Positions 44,545-54,170 are shown, numbered from the stretch's first letter. The stretch is DNA of 64,000 nucleotides from UBA9659 sp965208605 (GCA_965208605.1 OZ242345.1:744001-808000); one strand, 5' to 3'. Numbers and translations: made by a program. Notes: generated from the sequence alone by a model not told the origin.

Positions 44545-46337
44545 ATGACCTCATCCCGAAACGACTTGCTAACTTGCGGGACAGCATGACCCAGGAAGGT
44601 CTGGATGCCTTCATCGTACCCCGCGCCGATGAATATCTCGGTGAGTATGTCTCCCCACGAAACGAACGTTTGCAATGGGTCAGTGGCTTCACCGGTTCGG
44701 CGGGTATGGTGCTTCTCCTGCGAGAATCGGCGGCACTATTTGTTGATGGCCGCTACACCATACAAGCGCGGCAACAGGTGCCAGGGACATGTTATAGCTT
44801 CCATCATCTGATTGAGGAACCGCCAATCACCTGGTTGCGGGATACCTTATCAAAGCTCGATGCTAGCAAGGTTGGCGTGGATTCACGGCTCCATTCTCTG
44901 GCATGGTTTGAAAGCACCCAACACACCCTCGGCGAAAAAGAGATTGCGCTGGTTGAACTTGCTGACAACCCCATTGATCTCTGCTGGTCGGATAGACCCA
45001 GTCCAGGGAAGAAACCGGTCCTGCTACTGAGTGAAAACTACACGGGTGAAAGTAGCAACAGCAAAAGGAAACGGATCGCGGCAACAATAAAAGACGCGGG
45101 CGCTGAGCTTGCCCTCATCACACAACTTGACTCCATCGCTTGGCTACTCAATATCCGCGGCGCAGACATTCCCCGGCTGCCCGTGTTGCTTGCCTTCGCC
45201 ACCCTGTCCGCCGAGGGGGAAATGCGGCTCTACACTGACCCGGAGAAACTACCAGACGATTTTGCGCAGCATGTTGGCGAGCAGGTCAGTGTTTGTGAGA
45301 CCAAGCAGCTACAGCAAGCGCTTGATGACCTGGGCAAGCAGGGTAAACGAGTCCTGGCTGATCCTACGACTGCCAATGCCTGGTGCCAGCGCCGTTGCCA
45401 GGAGGCCGGATGCACCCTCATCAAGGGCACCGACCCGGTACTGCTGCCCAAGGCGCAAAAGAATGTTACGGAACTGGCGGGCATGAGAAGCTGCCACATC
45501 CGCGACGGTTCGGCGGTTGCCCGTTATCTTGCCTGGATAGAAAGTGAAGTGAACGCGGGGCGGCTACACCATGAGGGGCAGGTCGCTGACCAGCTGGAAG
45601 CGTTTCGCCGCGAGCTTGCCGAGATTCACGACCTGTCCTTTGACACCATCTCGGCCGCGGGTGCCAATGGCGCCTTGTGTCATTACAACCATCTGAATGG
45701 CGAACCCAAAATGCTGGAGCAGAATAATCTCTATCTGGTTGATTCTGGCGGCCAGTATTCTGATGGCACCACGGACATCACCCGTACCGTCATCATCGGC
45801 AAACCAGACCCCGCACATATCAGGCTCTTTACACTGGTGCTGAAGGGTCATATCGCGCTTGCCCGTGCGGTCTTCCCCAGGGGCACCTATGGTTCACAAC
45901 TTGATGCCCTGGCGCGGCAGTTTTTGTGGCAGGAAGGTCTGGATTATGACCATGGCACGGGACATGGCGTTGGTGCCTTTCTATGTGTGCATGAGGGTCC
46001 TCAGCAGATCAGCAAGTCCGGCACCCAGGCGCCGCTTATGCCGGGCATGGTGGTCTCCAATGAGCCCGGGTATTACCAAGAAGATTGCTTTGGCATCCGC
46101 TGTGAAAACTTGATGATAGTCATGCCACGAGATGATGAGATGTTGCACTTTGAGACCATCACCATGGCACCCTTTGACCTGCGTCTCATAGACACTGAGT
46201 TGATGAGCCAGGAAGAAACCAACTGGCTCAACAACTACCATGTAGAAGTGCGGGCAAAGCTATCCCCACTGCTCAGTGGGGGGGACCTTGAATGGCTAGA
46301 TGCATCCACTCAGGCGGTTGGTGCACATATCACCTAG
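44541..46337 (+). CDS. Xaa-Pro aminopeptidase (M24 family)
   Basis: The 598-residue metalloenzyme removes N-terminal residues preceding proline. It has the long three-part layout of eukaryote-type aminopeptidase P rather than the ~440-residue PepP of E. coli. Metal ligands are visible: two Asp in VDSGGQYSDGTTDITRT, His in GTGHGVGAFLCVHEGP, and Glu residues in SNEPGYYQEDCFGIRCEN. No signal peptide is present, so it should be cytoplasmic. It is translationally coupled to the TPR gene. Confidence 0.93.
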   Translation: MNDLIPKRLANLRDSMTQEGLDAFIVPRADEYLGEYVSPRNERLQWVSGFTGSAGMVLLLRESAALFVDGRYTIQARQQVPGTCYSFHHLIEEPPITWLRDTLSKLDASKVGVDSRLHSLAWFESTQHTLGEKEIALVELADNPIDLCWSDRPSPGKKPVLLLSENYTGESSNSKRKRIAATIKDAGAELALITQLDSIAWLLNIRGADIPRLPVLLAFATLSAEGEMRLYTDPEKLPDDFAQHVGEQVSVCETKQLQQALDDLGKQGKRVLADPTTANAWCQRRCQEAGCTLIKGTDPVLLPKAQKNVTELAGMRSCHIRDGSAVARYLAWIESEVNAGRLHHEGQVADQLEAFRRELAEIHDLSFDTISAAGANGALCHYNHLNGEPKMLEQNNLYLVDSGGQYSDGTTDITRTVIIGKPDPAHIRLFTLVLKGHIALARAVFPRGTYGSQLDALARQFLWQEGLDYDHGTGHGVGAFLCVHEGPQQISKSGTQAPLMPGMVVSNEPGYYQEDCFGIRCENLMIVMPRDDEMLHFETITMAPFDLRLIDTELMSQEETNWLNNYHVEVRAKLSPLLSGGDLEWLDASTQAVGAHIT

Positions 46338-46344
46338 CCTTCTT

Positions 46345-46815
46345 GGCCGTCATTCTCGCCTGAATGACAACAGACTGGCTTCCCGCCGCACCACGTCATT
46401 CTCGTCACCCCAGTCATCATAGCCATCGGCTGTGATGACTGGGGGGACGGGAATCCAGAGGAACAAAGGCAACCACCTGTGATATTCCCGCTACACCTCA
46501 ACGGGGGTCGGTCAGTGGGTTGTGCTTTCGTTACAGGCGTATCCCCGCTCCTTTCAGGCGGCTTGCGCCACCACTCTGGATTCCCGAGCAAGCTCGAGAA
46601 TGACGGCGCGGGGCGCCGTAAGCCACCACTCTGGGTTCGGGGAGGGTGACGGGGGTCGGTCGGTGGGTTGTGCTTTCGTTACCGGCGCACCCCCCGCCCG
46701 CCGTCATTCTCGCCGTAGGCGGGAATCCAGAGGAACAAAGGCAACCACCTGTGACATTCCCGCTACACCTCAACGGGGGAGCCTGGGCATATCGGGGAGG
46801 GTGACGGCGTGGCGT
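46345..46815. repeat. Mosaic intergenic repeats, internally duplicated
   Basis: No gene lies in this stretch. It holds a hairpin at about 46405-46445 (ccccagtcatcatagcc / ggctgtgatgactgggg). The block gaatccagaggaacaaaggc followed by aaccacctgtga occurs at 46451 and 46722. The block gggggtcggtcagtgggttg occurs at 46503 and again, with one change, near 46650. It separates the convergent aminopeptidase and MFS genes. Confidence 0.8.
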
Positions 46816-46824
46816 GGCTCACAC

Positions 46825-48267
46825 TTACCCTTCTTGCTGTTGTCCTTCTTGCTGTTGTGTTTGGCGTTCGGCGAGCGCACTGAGGTTCGCAATATGATCT
46901 TCACGAGTGATCTGGTAGATAGACAGGATATACACGCTGAGCAAATACAATCCGCAATAGAGAGGTAGAAAAAAGAGCGCCAGACTAAATCGCAATGCTT
47001 CGGTCATCTGTTCAACCGAGCTGATGCCATCCAACCCAATCAGGGTCACTATGCTACCCGCAGTGATGATCCCGCCTGCCGACACCGCCTTGACAGCAAA
47101 GCCCCTAGCCGCATAGAAGAGCCCCTCGGAACGACGTTCAGTCGTCAATTCACTATCCTCAACCACATCCGCCATCATGGAATCCATCAATACATCGCCA
47201 ATAATGATGCAACTGACTTCCACCAGGATAAAAATAGTGTAGCAGTAGAGCGATACCCAACTGCCCACCTCTGGCCACCAGCCCAGCAGGAGTAGGATAT
47301 AGGGTATGGGATAGAGACTGATATTAGCCAGAATAGCAATCATGGCACCGCGCTTCTTGCCGAAGGTCCTGCCTACCCATGGTGCTAACAAGTAGCCAAT
47401 AATCGGTGCTACTAATACGCCCACACCAGTCATTGCTATCTGAATGCCCGAGAAAGCAAAGAAGTAGATGGTGTTATACAGATACAAGGCCGCGCCCAGC
47501 CCGGAGGCAACACCTCGGGACAGACCAAAGAAGAACAAGGCGGCGAAGTTACGATTCTTGACGGACTGGAATATCTGCCGGAGCTCACGGGCAATCTCAC
47601 TAAATCGAAACCTTTCCACCGGTTTCGGTAGCGATGCTGCCACCCGCTGTGTACCCAGAGACGACACAATGATGACAAAAGCAATCGTCAAGGCACCGGC
47701 CAGGCCGTAGATGGAGTAGCCGGTCTGCACTGTAAAACCATAAGCGCCTATCCAGAGGAAGAGGTTGAGCGTGTGGATACCGTTCCCGCCAGTCCAGCCA
47801 AAGGCATAACGCAGTGCCAACCATTTGTTGCGCCGGTCATATTCGGTTTCAAGGTCAGGTAACAAGGCGGTGGAGGGCACCTCAAAGAGGGTAGTCCCGG
47901 TGCGAATCAAAATCGACAGCACCAGCACATAGTAGAAGGTGTTGCCTTCATTCAGCGTAACAAAGGGATTAAATAGCCCATAGAAGGACAGCGGCAAAAG
48001 GAATAAGGCCGCGTACATAAAAGGATGGCGCCGCCCCAGCCGACTGTCGGTCTTATCCGACCAGTGCCCCAACAGCAGATCGGACACGGCATCCCAGAGC
48101 ATGGCAATGGCAAGTGCCAGAGCGGCCAGATAGGCGGGCAGTCCCAGGACCTGGTTCGCATAGATGAGTAACAGATAACTAAAGGCATTATTTTTAATGC
48201 CGTTAGAAACAGCCGCCAATCCATAAAACCAAAAAACGGGTTTCTTTTCTAGAGCGCCAGTAGTAAT
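46825..48267 (-). CDS. MFS transporter of the GPH (glycoside-pentoside-hexuronide) type
   Basis: The polytopic inner-membrane symporter has about twelve helices. LWDAVSDLLLGHWSDKTDSRLGRRHPFM is the family's loop 2-3 signature. The clear family N-terminus (EKKPVFWFYGLAAVSNGIKN) extends upstream of the first conventional start (TTG 48219). The only frame-compatible beginning with a ribosome binding site is ATT at 48267, with AAGGA 8 bases before it and an in-frame TGA just upstream. I therefore place the start at ATT, giving 480 residues. The substrate is unknown: sugars or similar small molecules by family. Confidence 0.85.
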   Translation of the reverse strand: MTTGALEKKPVFWFYGLAAVSNGIKNNAFSYLLLIYANQVLGLPAYLAALALAIAMLWDAVSDLLLGHWSDKTDSRLGRRHPFMYAALFLLPLSFYGLFNPFVTLNEGNTFYYVLVLSILIRTGTTLFEVPSTALLPDLETEYDRRNKWLALRYAFGWTGGNGIHTLNLFLWIGAYGFTVQTGYSIYGLAGALTIAFVIIVSSLGTQRVAASLPKPVERFRFSEIARELRQIFQSVKNRNFAALFFFGLSRGVASGLGAALYLYNTIYFFAFSGIQIAMTGVGVLVAPIIGYLLAPWVGRTFGKKRGAMIAILANISLYPIPYILLLLGWWPEVGSWVSLYCYTIFILVEVSCIIIGDVLMDSMMADVVEDSELTTERRSEGLFYAARGFAVKAVSAGGIITAGSIVTLIGLDGISSVEQMTEALRFSLALFFLPLYCGLYLLSVYILSIYQITREDHIANLSALAERQTQQQEGQQQEG

Positions 48268-48326
48268 GGGTCAGGTCCTTGATACAGAATCGGGATTACA
48301 ACTCAAAGCGGGCACAAAAAGTACAA

Positions 48327-49079
48327 CTAGCCGGCGCCCATCATCATCTTCCAGGACGCCAGATCATTGATACGCATGTGGGTATTCACTTTTTTGGTTT
48401 CTTCCAGAGTGGCATGCGGCAGATGCCCATAGTTATGCCCCGGGAGCAACAGGGTATCCTTGGGCAGACCCGCAAGCTTCTGCAGGCTATGGTACATATC
48501 CTCTGAATTAGAACCGGGCAGATCCACCCGACCGCAACCATTAACAAACAAGGTATCACCCGACACCAGCAGCTGCTTGATCCTGAAGCATTGTGAACCG
48601 GGCGTATGCCCGGGGGTATGCAGAAACTCTACCTCCACTTCACCGACCGATAACTTATCGCCAGACTCCACCTTGACCAGGTCACTGTCGGAAATACCGG
48701 TGACCTTTTTCACCCCCGCCGCTTCCAATTTATGAGCATATATTTTGACCGGCTGCTTAGCCAGCAACTCAGCAACCCCTTCCACGTTATGGTGTCCGCT
48801 CTTACTACCGCTCTTGCCACCGCTCTTACCAACAAAGCTGCCGCCACAATGATCGGGATGATAGTGAGTCAGCAAAGCCCCTGTTAAGCGGTAATCACGG
48901 CCTTTGATGAGCTCAAGCAGGGCATCCAGATCCCAGGCCGGGTCTATCAGCACCACTTCCCGGGTGGTTTTAGAACCGACGAGATAGGCAAAGTTTTGCA
49001 TGGGACCTATCTGGATCTGCTCCAGGATCAATTCATCTTGCAGTAGTTTGTTCTGCAATGGCATGTCTTCTAGTTGCAC
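48327..49079 (-). CDS. Metallo-beta-lactamase-fold hydrolase
   Basis: The 250-residue glyoxalase II-like protein contains the metal motif THYHPDHCGG, the ligand His in HTPGHTPGSQCF, SGDTLFVNGCGRVDLPGS and the final PGHNYG. The pattern is closest to the hydroxyacylglutathione hydrolase and persulfide dioxygenase branch, but the substrate cannot be fixed from sequence. An unusual KSGGKSGSKSG stretch directly after the metal motif is encoded by short tandem repeats and looks like slippage expansion. It is probably cytoplasmic. A second in-frame ATG 15 bases downstream could be the start. Confidence 0.85.
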   Translation of the reverse strand: MQLEDMPLQNKLLQDELILEQIQIGPMQNFAYLVGSKTTREVVLIDPAWDLDALLELIKGRDYRLTGALLTHYHPDHCGGSFVGKSGGKSGSKSGHHNVEGVAELLAKQPVKIYAHKLEAAGVKKVTGISDSDLVKVESGDKLSVGEVEVEFLHTPGHTPGSQCFRIKQLLVSGDTLFVNGCGRVDLPGSNSEDMYHSLQKLAGLPKDTLLLPGHNYGHLPHATLEETKKVNTHMRINDLASWKMMMGAG

Positions 49080-49154
49080 GGCTATTCCTTTTTTTTGTAG
49101 AGAGTGCTTTTATTTAGTTTTGGCTTAGGCTTTTATGACTCTTTTGATGAGGCT

Positions 49155-50810
49155 CTAGATAGAAAACTCAATATTACCCAGTCGATCGGTGAGGATGCCG
49201 TTTTCACGATAATCAATGGGGATGACTAGCAGGCTGGGTCCTGGCTCTTTCAATGCTTGCCGCAGGGTGTCTGCTACCAGGGCTGAGTCTTCGGCCCGGT
49301 GATGCTGCCAATTGAAGGCACTCGCCAGCTGTGCCCAATCAGGATTACCAAAACTCAGCTCGGTATGGCGACCAAACTCGTTTTCTTGTTTCCAGGCAAT
49401 CAAACCATAGGCATGATCTTCCCAGACCACCGCGACCAGATTGCAGTTCAAGCGGCGGGCGGTTTCCATTTCCTGAACATTCATGAGAAAGCCAGCGTCC
49501 CCGCTGATGGCAATGACCTGACGCTTCGGGTCAAGCAGGCTCGCCGCTATAGCCCCGGGCAGTGCAAACCCCATGGAACAGAAGCCATTAGGGATGAGGC
49601 AGGTATTGGGCGCATGGCATTGGAAGTGCCTGGCAATCCACATCTTGTGCGCGCCGACATCAGACAGCAATATACCGTCCCTATCTAGTACCTCGCGCGT
49701 ATCCCAGAGGGCTTTTTGTGGTCGTACCAGACCCGCCTGAGCATCATCCTTGTAGGCTGCAAATTCCGCCGTCATGCTTGCCCGCGCCTGTCGCTGGGCA
49801 GTAAAGTCCCACTCGGGCAACTTGCCTTCGGCACTGGCTCGCTCATTTAACATCCAGAGCGAATGTGCCAGATCGCCAATCATTTCAATGGCGGGATGAT
49901 AGTTCTCATCAATTTCCGCGGGGAGAAAATCAATATGAATGACCTGCTTGGCACCCGCTGGATTCCATAACAAGGGGTGATACTCCACCATATCAAAGCC
50001 AATGGTGATAATCGTATCCGCGCCGGCAACCGCCCGATAAACAAAATCCTTGCCCTGTAATCCGATGGTGTAGAGGCAATAGTCTTCATCCATATCAACA
50101 CAGCCCTTCGCCATAAAGGTACTGACAACGCCTATGCCGGTTGCCTCGCAGAACTTCCTGAGCTGCGCTGCCGCCCGCCGTCGAATACAACCATTGCCTG
50201 CCAGAATCACCGGACGTTTACAGTCCTTTATCGCCTTCCAGGCACGGTCTACAGCCTTATCGTCGGGTACGGAACGCCTGAAGCGCACCGGGTCTATAGG
50301 CGCAGCAGAGGTATCGTGCTTGGCAATATCTTCGGGCAGTTCAATCAGGACGGCGCCGGGCTTTTCCGTCCTTGATAATCTGACCGCCTTGCGAATCACC
50401 TCGGGGATGGTTTGTGCATGGCGGATTGAATGTGCCCACTTAGTGACCGGGTCAAACATCCCGACCACATCCATCACCTGATGGGATTCTTTATGCAGCC
50501 GCATGGATGAACCCTGCCCGGTGAGCACCAGCATGGGGGCACGGTCCATGTTGGCATTGGCAACACCGGTAATGAGGTTGGTTGCCCCAGGGCCCAGGGT
50601 ACCGAGACACCCTGCCGGGTTGCCGGTCAGCCGGCCATAAACTTCCGCCATAAAGGCGGCACCCTGCTCATGCCGACAGAGGATGAAGTTGATGCTTGAT
50701 GATTCCTCTAAGGACATCATAAAGTCGGCATTCTCTTCACCCGGAACGCCGAAGATATATTCTATGCCTTCCTGCTCAAGGCACTTTACAAACAAATCAG
50801 CTGCTTTCAT
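49155..50810 (-). CDS. Thiamine-diphosphate enzyme, acetolactate synthase type
   Basis: The 551-residue protein has the three ThDP-enzyme domains. The catalytic glutamate is in CRHEQGAAFMAEVYGRLTG (about residue 47), TLGPGATNLITG follows, and the ThDP-binding motif is GDAGFLMNVQEMETA. It resembles acetolactate synthase large subunits, and no small subunit gene is nearby, so a stand-alone catabolic or related 2-oxoacid enzyme is likely. The start overlaps the flavoprotein stop by 4 bases, forming a two-gene operon. Confidence 0.85.
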   Translation of the reverse strand: MKAADLFVKCLEQEGIEYIFGVPGEENADFMMSLEESSSINFILCRHEQGAAFMAEVYGRLTGNPAGCLGTLGPGATNLITGVANANMDRAPMLVLTGQGSSMRLHKESHQVMDVVGMFDPVTKWAHSIRHAQTIPEVIRKAVRLSRTEKPGAVLIELPEDIAKHDTSAAPIDPVRFRRSVPDDKAVDRAWKAIKDCKRPVILAGNGCIRRRAAAQLRKFCEATGIGVVSTFMAKGCVDMDEDYCLYTIGLQGKDFVYRAVAGADTIITIGFDMVEYHPLLWNPAGAKQVIHIDFLPAEIDENYHPAIEMIGDLAHSLWMLNERASAEGKLPEWDFTAQRQARASMTAEFAAYKDDAQAGLVRPQKALWDTREVLDRDGILLSDVGAHKMWIARHFQCHAPNTCLIPNGFCSMGFALPGAIAASLLDPKRQVIAISGDAGFLMNVQEMETARRLNCNLVAVVWEDHAYGLIAWKQENEFGRHTELSFGNPDWAQLASAFNWQHHRAEDSALVADTLRQALKEPGPSLLVIPIDYRENGILTDRLGNIEFSI

Positions 50811-52294
50811 GTTGATTGCTTCTGCGGATAGAGTGCATCAAGGGGTACAGAACGACCATCCCCCTGCACAATGCGCACATGAAATCTTTTTAATTCCCGA
50901 GGCTCCGAAACACCACAACTATGCGCCAGCACCTCAACCTCGTGCACCAGGTTCTTGCAATAGTTTGCAACTCGAACCGCCTTATCCGCCGGGTTAAGAC
51001 CCTTCTGTAACCTTTTGTTATGCGTGGTGATACCCGTGGGGCAGGTATTCTTGTTGCACTTCAATGCCTGGATACAACCCAGGGAAAACATAAACCCTCG
51101 CGCCGAGTTCACAAAGTCGGCACCGACACAAAGTGCCCAACCCACTTCCGCGGGGGTAATCAACTTACCGGACACAATCAGGCGGACCCGTTCCTTCATA
51201 CCCGCATTCACCAGGATGTCCGCCACCAGAGGTAGGGATTCCTTCAAGGGAATGCCGACATTATCCATCAGAGGCATGGGGGCAGCACCCGTGCCGCCAT
51301 CGGCCGAGTCAATAGTGATAAAGTCCGGGGCTGACTCAATGCCACGTTCTTTGCTCATCTCCAGCAGCCGTTCCAGCCAACCGAAAGCACCGATCACACA
51401 TTTAAAACCAACAGGTTTACCCGTGACTTCCCGAATATGATGAATGAAATCAAGCAGCTCTTCATTGCTGTTAATTTCCGGATGCCGATTGGGGGAAATT
51501 GAAGCTTCCCCCATGGGAATGCCTCGGACCTGCGCTATTTCCGAGGTGACCTTGTCGCCCGGAAGAATACCGCCCTTGCCCGGCTTGGCACCCTGGGAAA
51601 GTTTAATCTCAAACATCCGCACCTGAGGATGGGCCGCAATTGCTTTTAATTTATCATCATTGAGACTGCCATCATCATTGCGCACTCCATACTTGGCGGT
51701 GCCCATCTGAAAGACAATATCGCAATCGCCTTCAAGATGGTGCGCCGACAAAGCACCCTCACCCGTGTTCATCCAGCAACCGGCCATCCGGGCACCATTG
51801 GAAAGTGCCTTGACCGCGGGCGCCGACAAGGCACCGAAACTCATCCCGGAGATGTTGAAGATTGACTTGGCATTGTAGGGGTTGCGGCTATAAGGACCTA
51901 TCTGTAGTGCATGGCTCGGTGCGGCATCTTCATCAAGCGTGGGATAGGGGCAGTTGACGAAGATAGCAGTGCCTGCCTCTCGCAGATACTTGGTGGAACC
52001 AAAAGCCACTGTGTTGTCCTTGTCCGCCGCGGCGCGATAGACCCAGCCTCTTTCCGCTCGGTTAAAGGGCATTTCCTCCCGGTCCATGGCAAAAAAGTAC
52101 TGCCGAAAGAATTCTCCCATTTCCGAGAAGATATACCGCAGATGCCCGATCACTGGATAGTTGCGTAGCACGGCATCGGTCTTTTGCAGGCGATCACGGA
52201 AGAAGAGACCGATGATGAACAGTACGATCACCCCAATCGAAAAAACAAACAGCGATGACATGAGGTCCAGGATTGATACGATATATTCTGGCAT
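50807..52294 (-). CDS. FMN-binding glutamate-synthase-family protein
   Basis: The 495-residue protein has an N-terminal membrane helix (LFVFSIGVIVLFIIGLFF) and a GltB-type FMN/Fe-S domain: KLSQGAKPGKGGILPG, TIDSADGGTGAAPMPLMD, and a cysteine-bearing stretch FSLGCIQALKCNKNTCPTGI that could hold a 3Fe-4S cluster. It lacks the amidotransferase domain of true glutamate synthase, so the reaction is uncertain. It is the first gene of the pair with the acetolactate-synthase-like enzyme. Confidence 0.85.
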   Translation of the reverse strand: MPEYIVSILDLMSSLFVFSIGVIVLFIIGLFFRDRLQKTDAVLRNYPVIGHLRYIFSEMGEFFRQYFFAMDREEMPFNRAERGWVYRAAADKDNTVAFGSTKYLREAGTAIFVNCPYPTLDEDAAPSHALQIGPYSRNPYNAKSIFNISGMSFGALSAPAVKALSNGARMAGCWMNTGEGALSAHHLEGDCDIVFQMGTAKYGVRNDDGSLNDDKLKAIAAHPQVRMFEIKLSQGAKPGKGGILPGDKVTSEIAQVRGIPMGEASISPNRHPEINSNEELLDFIHHIREVTGKPVGFKCVIGAFGWLERLLEMSKERGIESAPDFITIDSADGGTGAAPMPLMDNVGIPLKESLPLVADILVNAGMKERVRLIVSGKLITPAEVGWALCVGADFVNSARGFMFSLGCIQALKCNKNTCPTGITTHNKRLQKGLNPADKAVRVANYCKNLVHEVEVLAHSCGVSEPRELKRFHVRIVQGDGRSVPLDALYPQKQST

Positions 52295-52382
52295 GCGATT
52301 ATCCTCTATGGGTTACTGGTAGCGAATTGCTAGACTCCAGCCTGGTCAGTCTATCAGACCTCTTCATAAGAGGCTCCCGCCT

Positions 52383-53167
52383 GTATAGGTTCTTGGATTC
52401 AACTCTTAAGTGCAACTTCACCGATGAAGGAAAGGTGAGATGCGGTAGCATCTTGATTTTCTGGAATCAATATAAGGAGTTGCCTTATGAAATGCTACAC
52501 ACCTCACCAGTGAACAACGATACCTGATTTCCAATGGCTTGAAAGAAGGATATTCACAAAAAGCCATCGCCAACGGGAGATACGCCGCAATGAGGCCAGT
52601 CGGGGACGTGTGCGGCGGCGCTCGATCCCCAATCGGGTGTCCATTGAGCAGCGCCCGGCGTTGGTGGAGCAAAGAGCCCGCATCGGTGATTGGGAGCTGG
52701 ACACGGTGCGTGGGAAAAACAATACCGCCGTTATGCTGACCATAGTCGAGCGTGCCACGCACTTTGTGTACATTGATATCCTGCCCAACAGGAAGGCACC
52801 GGGGGTGAGCGAGGCACTGATTAGAAACCTGGCCGCGATCAAAGACCGGGTGCACGCCTTGACCGCGGATAACGGCACCGAATTCGCTGCCCATGAAGCG
52901 GTCCGCGACGCACTGCAGGCCGACTTCTATTTCGCCCATCCATACGCGTCCTGGGAGCGAGGAACCAATGAGAATACCAACGGGCTGATACGGCAGTATT
53001 TCCCCCAAAGCTATGATCTTTCGACCATCAAAATCTCGCAACTGGCGCATGTAGTCGATCAGCTCAATAACCGGCCGCGCAAATGCCTTGGCATGAAAAC
53101 GCCGAATCAGGCACTATTCGGCATAAACCCCCGGTGCACTTCAAGGTTGAATCTAGGAACCTATACA
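52383..53167 (+). mobile_element. Internally deleted IS30-family insertion sequence
   Basis: Imperfect terminal inverted repeats of about 35 bases bound the element. On the left, tataggttcttggattcaac leads into cttaagtgcaac; on the right, the mirror image ggtgcacttcaaggttgaat ends in aggaacctata. The interior is a broken IS30 transposase. At about 785 bases it is shorter than a usual IS30 member (roughly 1.1 kb or more). It lies between the flavoprotein gene and rplU, in the upstream region of both. Confidence 0.8.
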
Positions 53168-53170
53168 TTG
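52510..53170 (+). pseudogene. IS30-family transposase remnant
   Basis: A start-proximal piece (RYLISNGLKEGYSQKAIA, near 52518-52570) is joined directly to the region before the catalytic domain, so the DNA-binding middle is deleted, and a one-base shift separates it from the rest. The DDE integrase core is intact from about 52610: GDWELDTVRG (first Asp), LTADNGTEF (second Asp), ASWERGTNENTNGLIRQYFP (Glu) and LNNRPRKCLGMKTPNQALFG. It is unlikely to be active without the N-terminal domain. Confidence 0.85.
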
Positions 53171-53172
53171 CC

Positions 53173-53201
53173 TTGCTCATATCGGTGTCTTGGCTTAAAA
53201 T
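53173..53201 (+). promoter_or_regulatory. Predicted promoter of rplU-rpmA
   Basis: TTGCTC (53173-53178) and TAAAAT (53196-53201) are separated by 17 bases. The -35 box lies immediately beyond the right inverted repeat of the IS30 element. The transcript would begin with a small CCCGC/GCGGG hairpin about 85 bases before rplU. Confidence 0.5.
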
Positions 53202-53293
53202 CCCGCGTCCTGGAGCGGGCTCAGTGCCAGATGTGATTTGAAACGATGCGATTTAAAATAATGGTTCCCCCAACAGCAGATTGAGATTTTGAT

Positions 53294-53614
53294 ATGTACG
53301 CAGTGATAGAAAGTGGCGGTAAACAACATAAAGTCAGTCCTGGTGAAGTCCTGCGGCTTGAGAAGCTGGATGTGCATCAGGGGGAGCAGGTGGACTTTGA
53401 ACGGGTCGCACTGATTGGCGACGGTGCCAATCTATTAGTAGGTGCGCCCTATATTAAGGGCAGCAAGGTGAGTGCCGAGGTGCTCAGCCATGGTCAAGGG
53501 GACAAGATCACCATCATAAAAATGCGCCGCCGGAAACACTATCGTCGTCAGGGAGGCCATCGCCAAGCCTACACCGAGGTAAGAATCACCGATATTACGA
53601 AAGGCGAAGAATAG
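53294..53614 (+). CDS. rplU: 50S ribosomal protein L21
   Basis: The 106-residue protein begins MYAVIESGGKQHKVSPGEVL and ends with the RNA-binding MRRRKHYRRQGGHRQAYTEVRI, both diagnostic of L21. The length is normal. It is the first gene of the conserved rplU-rpmA-obgE order. The 66-base gap to rpmA is filled with degenerate ataaagag-type repeats. Confidence 0.98.
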   Translation: MYAVIESGGKQHKVSPGEVLRLEKLDVHQGEQVDFERVALIGDGANLLVGAPYIKGSKVSAEVLSHGQGDKITIIKMRRRKHYRRQGGHRQAYTEVRITDITKGEE

Positions 53615-53680
53615 ATAAAGAGACACATAAAGAGCCTAATAAAAAGACAACTATAAAGAAACAGATAAAGAGGCAATAAA

Positions 53681-53947
53681 ATGGCACACAAGAAAGCAGG
53701 CGGCAGCACCCGAAATGGTCGCGACTCGGAATCCAAAAGACTCGGCGTAAAGTGCTACGGCGGTCAGCAGGTATCCGCGGGGAACATTATCATTAGACAA
53801 CGCGGTACTAAATTCCACCCCGGCGTGAATGTCGGCTGCGGCAGGGACCATACCCTCTTCGCCAAGGCAGATGGGGTCGTTGAGTTTATCCTCAAGGGTC
53901 GGAAGCAAAGGAAACTAGTCAACGTCCTATCCCCAAGCACGGGCTGA
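53681..53947 (+). CDS. rpmA: 50S ribosomal protein L27
   Basis: The 88-residue protein begins MAHKKAGGSTRNGRDSESKR, the conserved L27 N-terminus that reaches the peptidyl-transferase centre, and contains RQRGTKFHPG. It has no cleavable N-terminal extension. AGAGGCAATAAAATG supplies the ribosome binding site. It is co-transcribed with rplU. Confidence 0.98.
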   Translation: MAHKKAGGSTRNGRDSESKRLGVKCYGGQQVSAGNIIIRQRGTKFHPGVNVGCGRDHTLFAKADGVVEFILKGRKQRKLVNVLSPSTG

Positions 53948-54170
53948 ACCCTCACCCCGAGGTACACCCCCATTGCCAGGATGGGTAACATCATGCCCAG
54001 TCGGTTGACAGCACACAGCTTCTTTCCCAACACCCCCGCTTTAGGCTATAGCCTAGTTTGATGATACTGCTGCTTCTTAAGTGGATAACTGCGCCTATTA
54101 AGAAGCAGCCATTAACAAGCGGCTCTTGAGAAGCAGCGGTTGAAAAGCAGATGCAGGTAGCAGACTGGCC
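53948..54170 (+). repeat. rpmA-obgE gap with palindrome and degenerate repeats
   Basis: A perfect 14-base palindrome TAGGCTATAGCCTA (54042-54055) is followed by degenerate units around cttaagtggataactgcg, ttaagaagcagcca and ttgagaagcagcgg up to the obgE start. No convincing terminator or promoter is visible. Confidence 0.45.
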
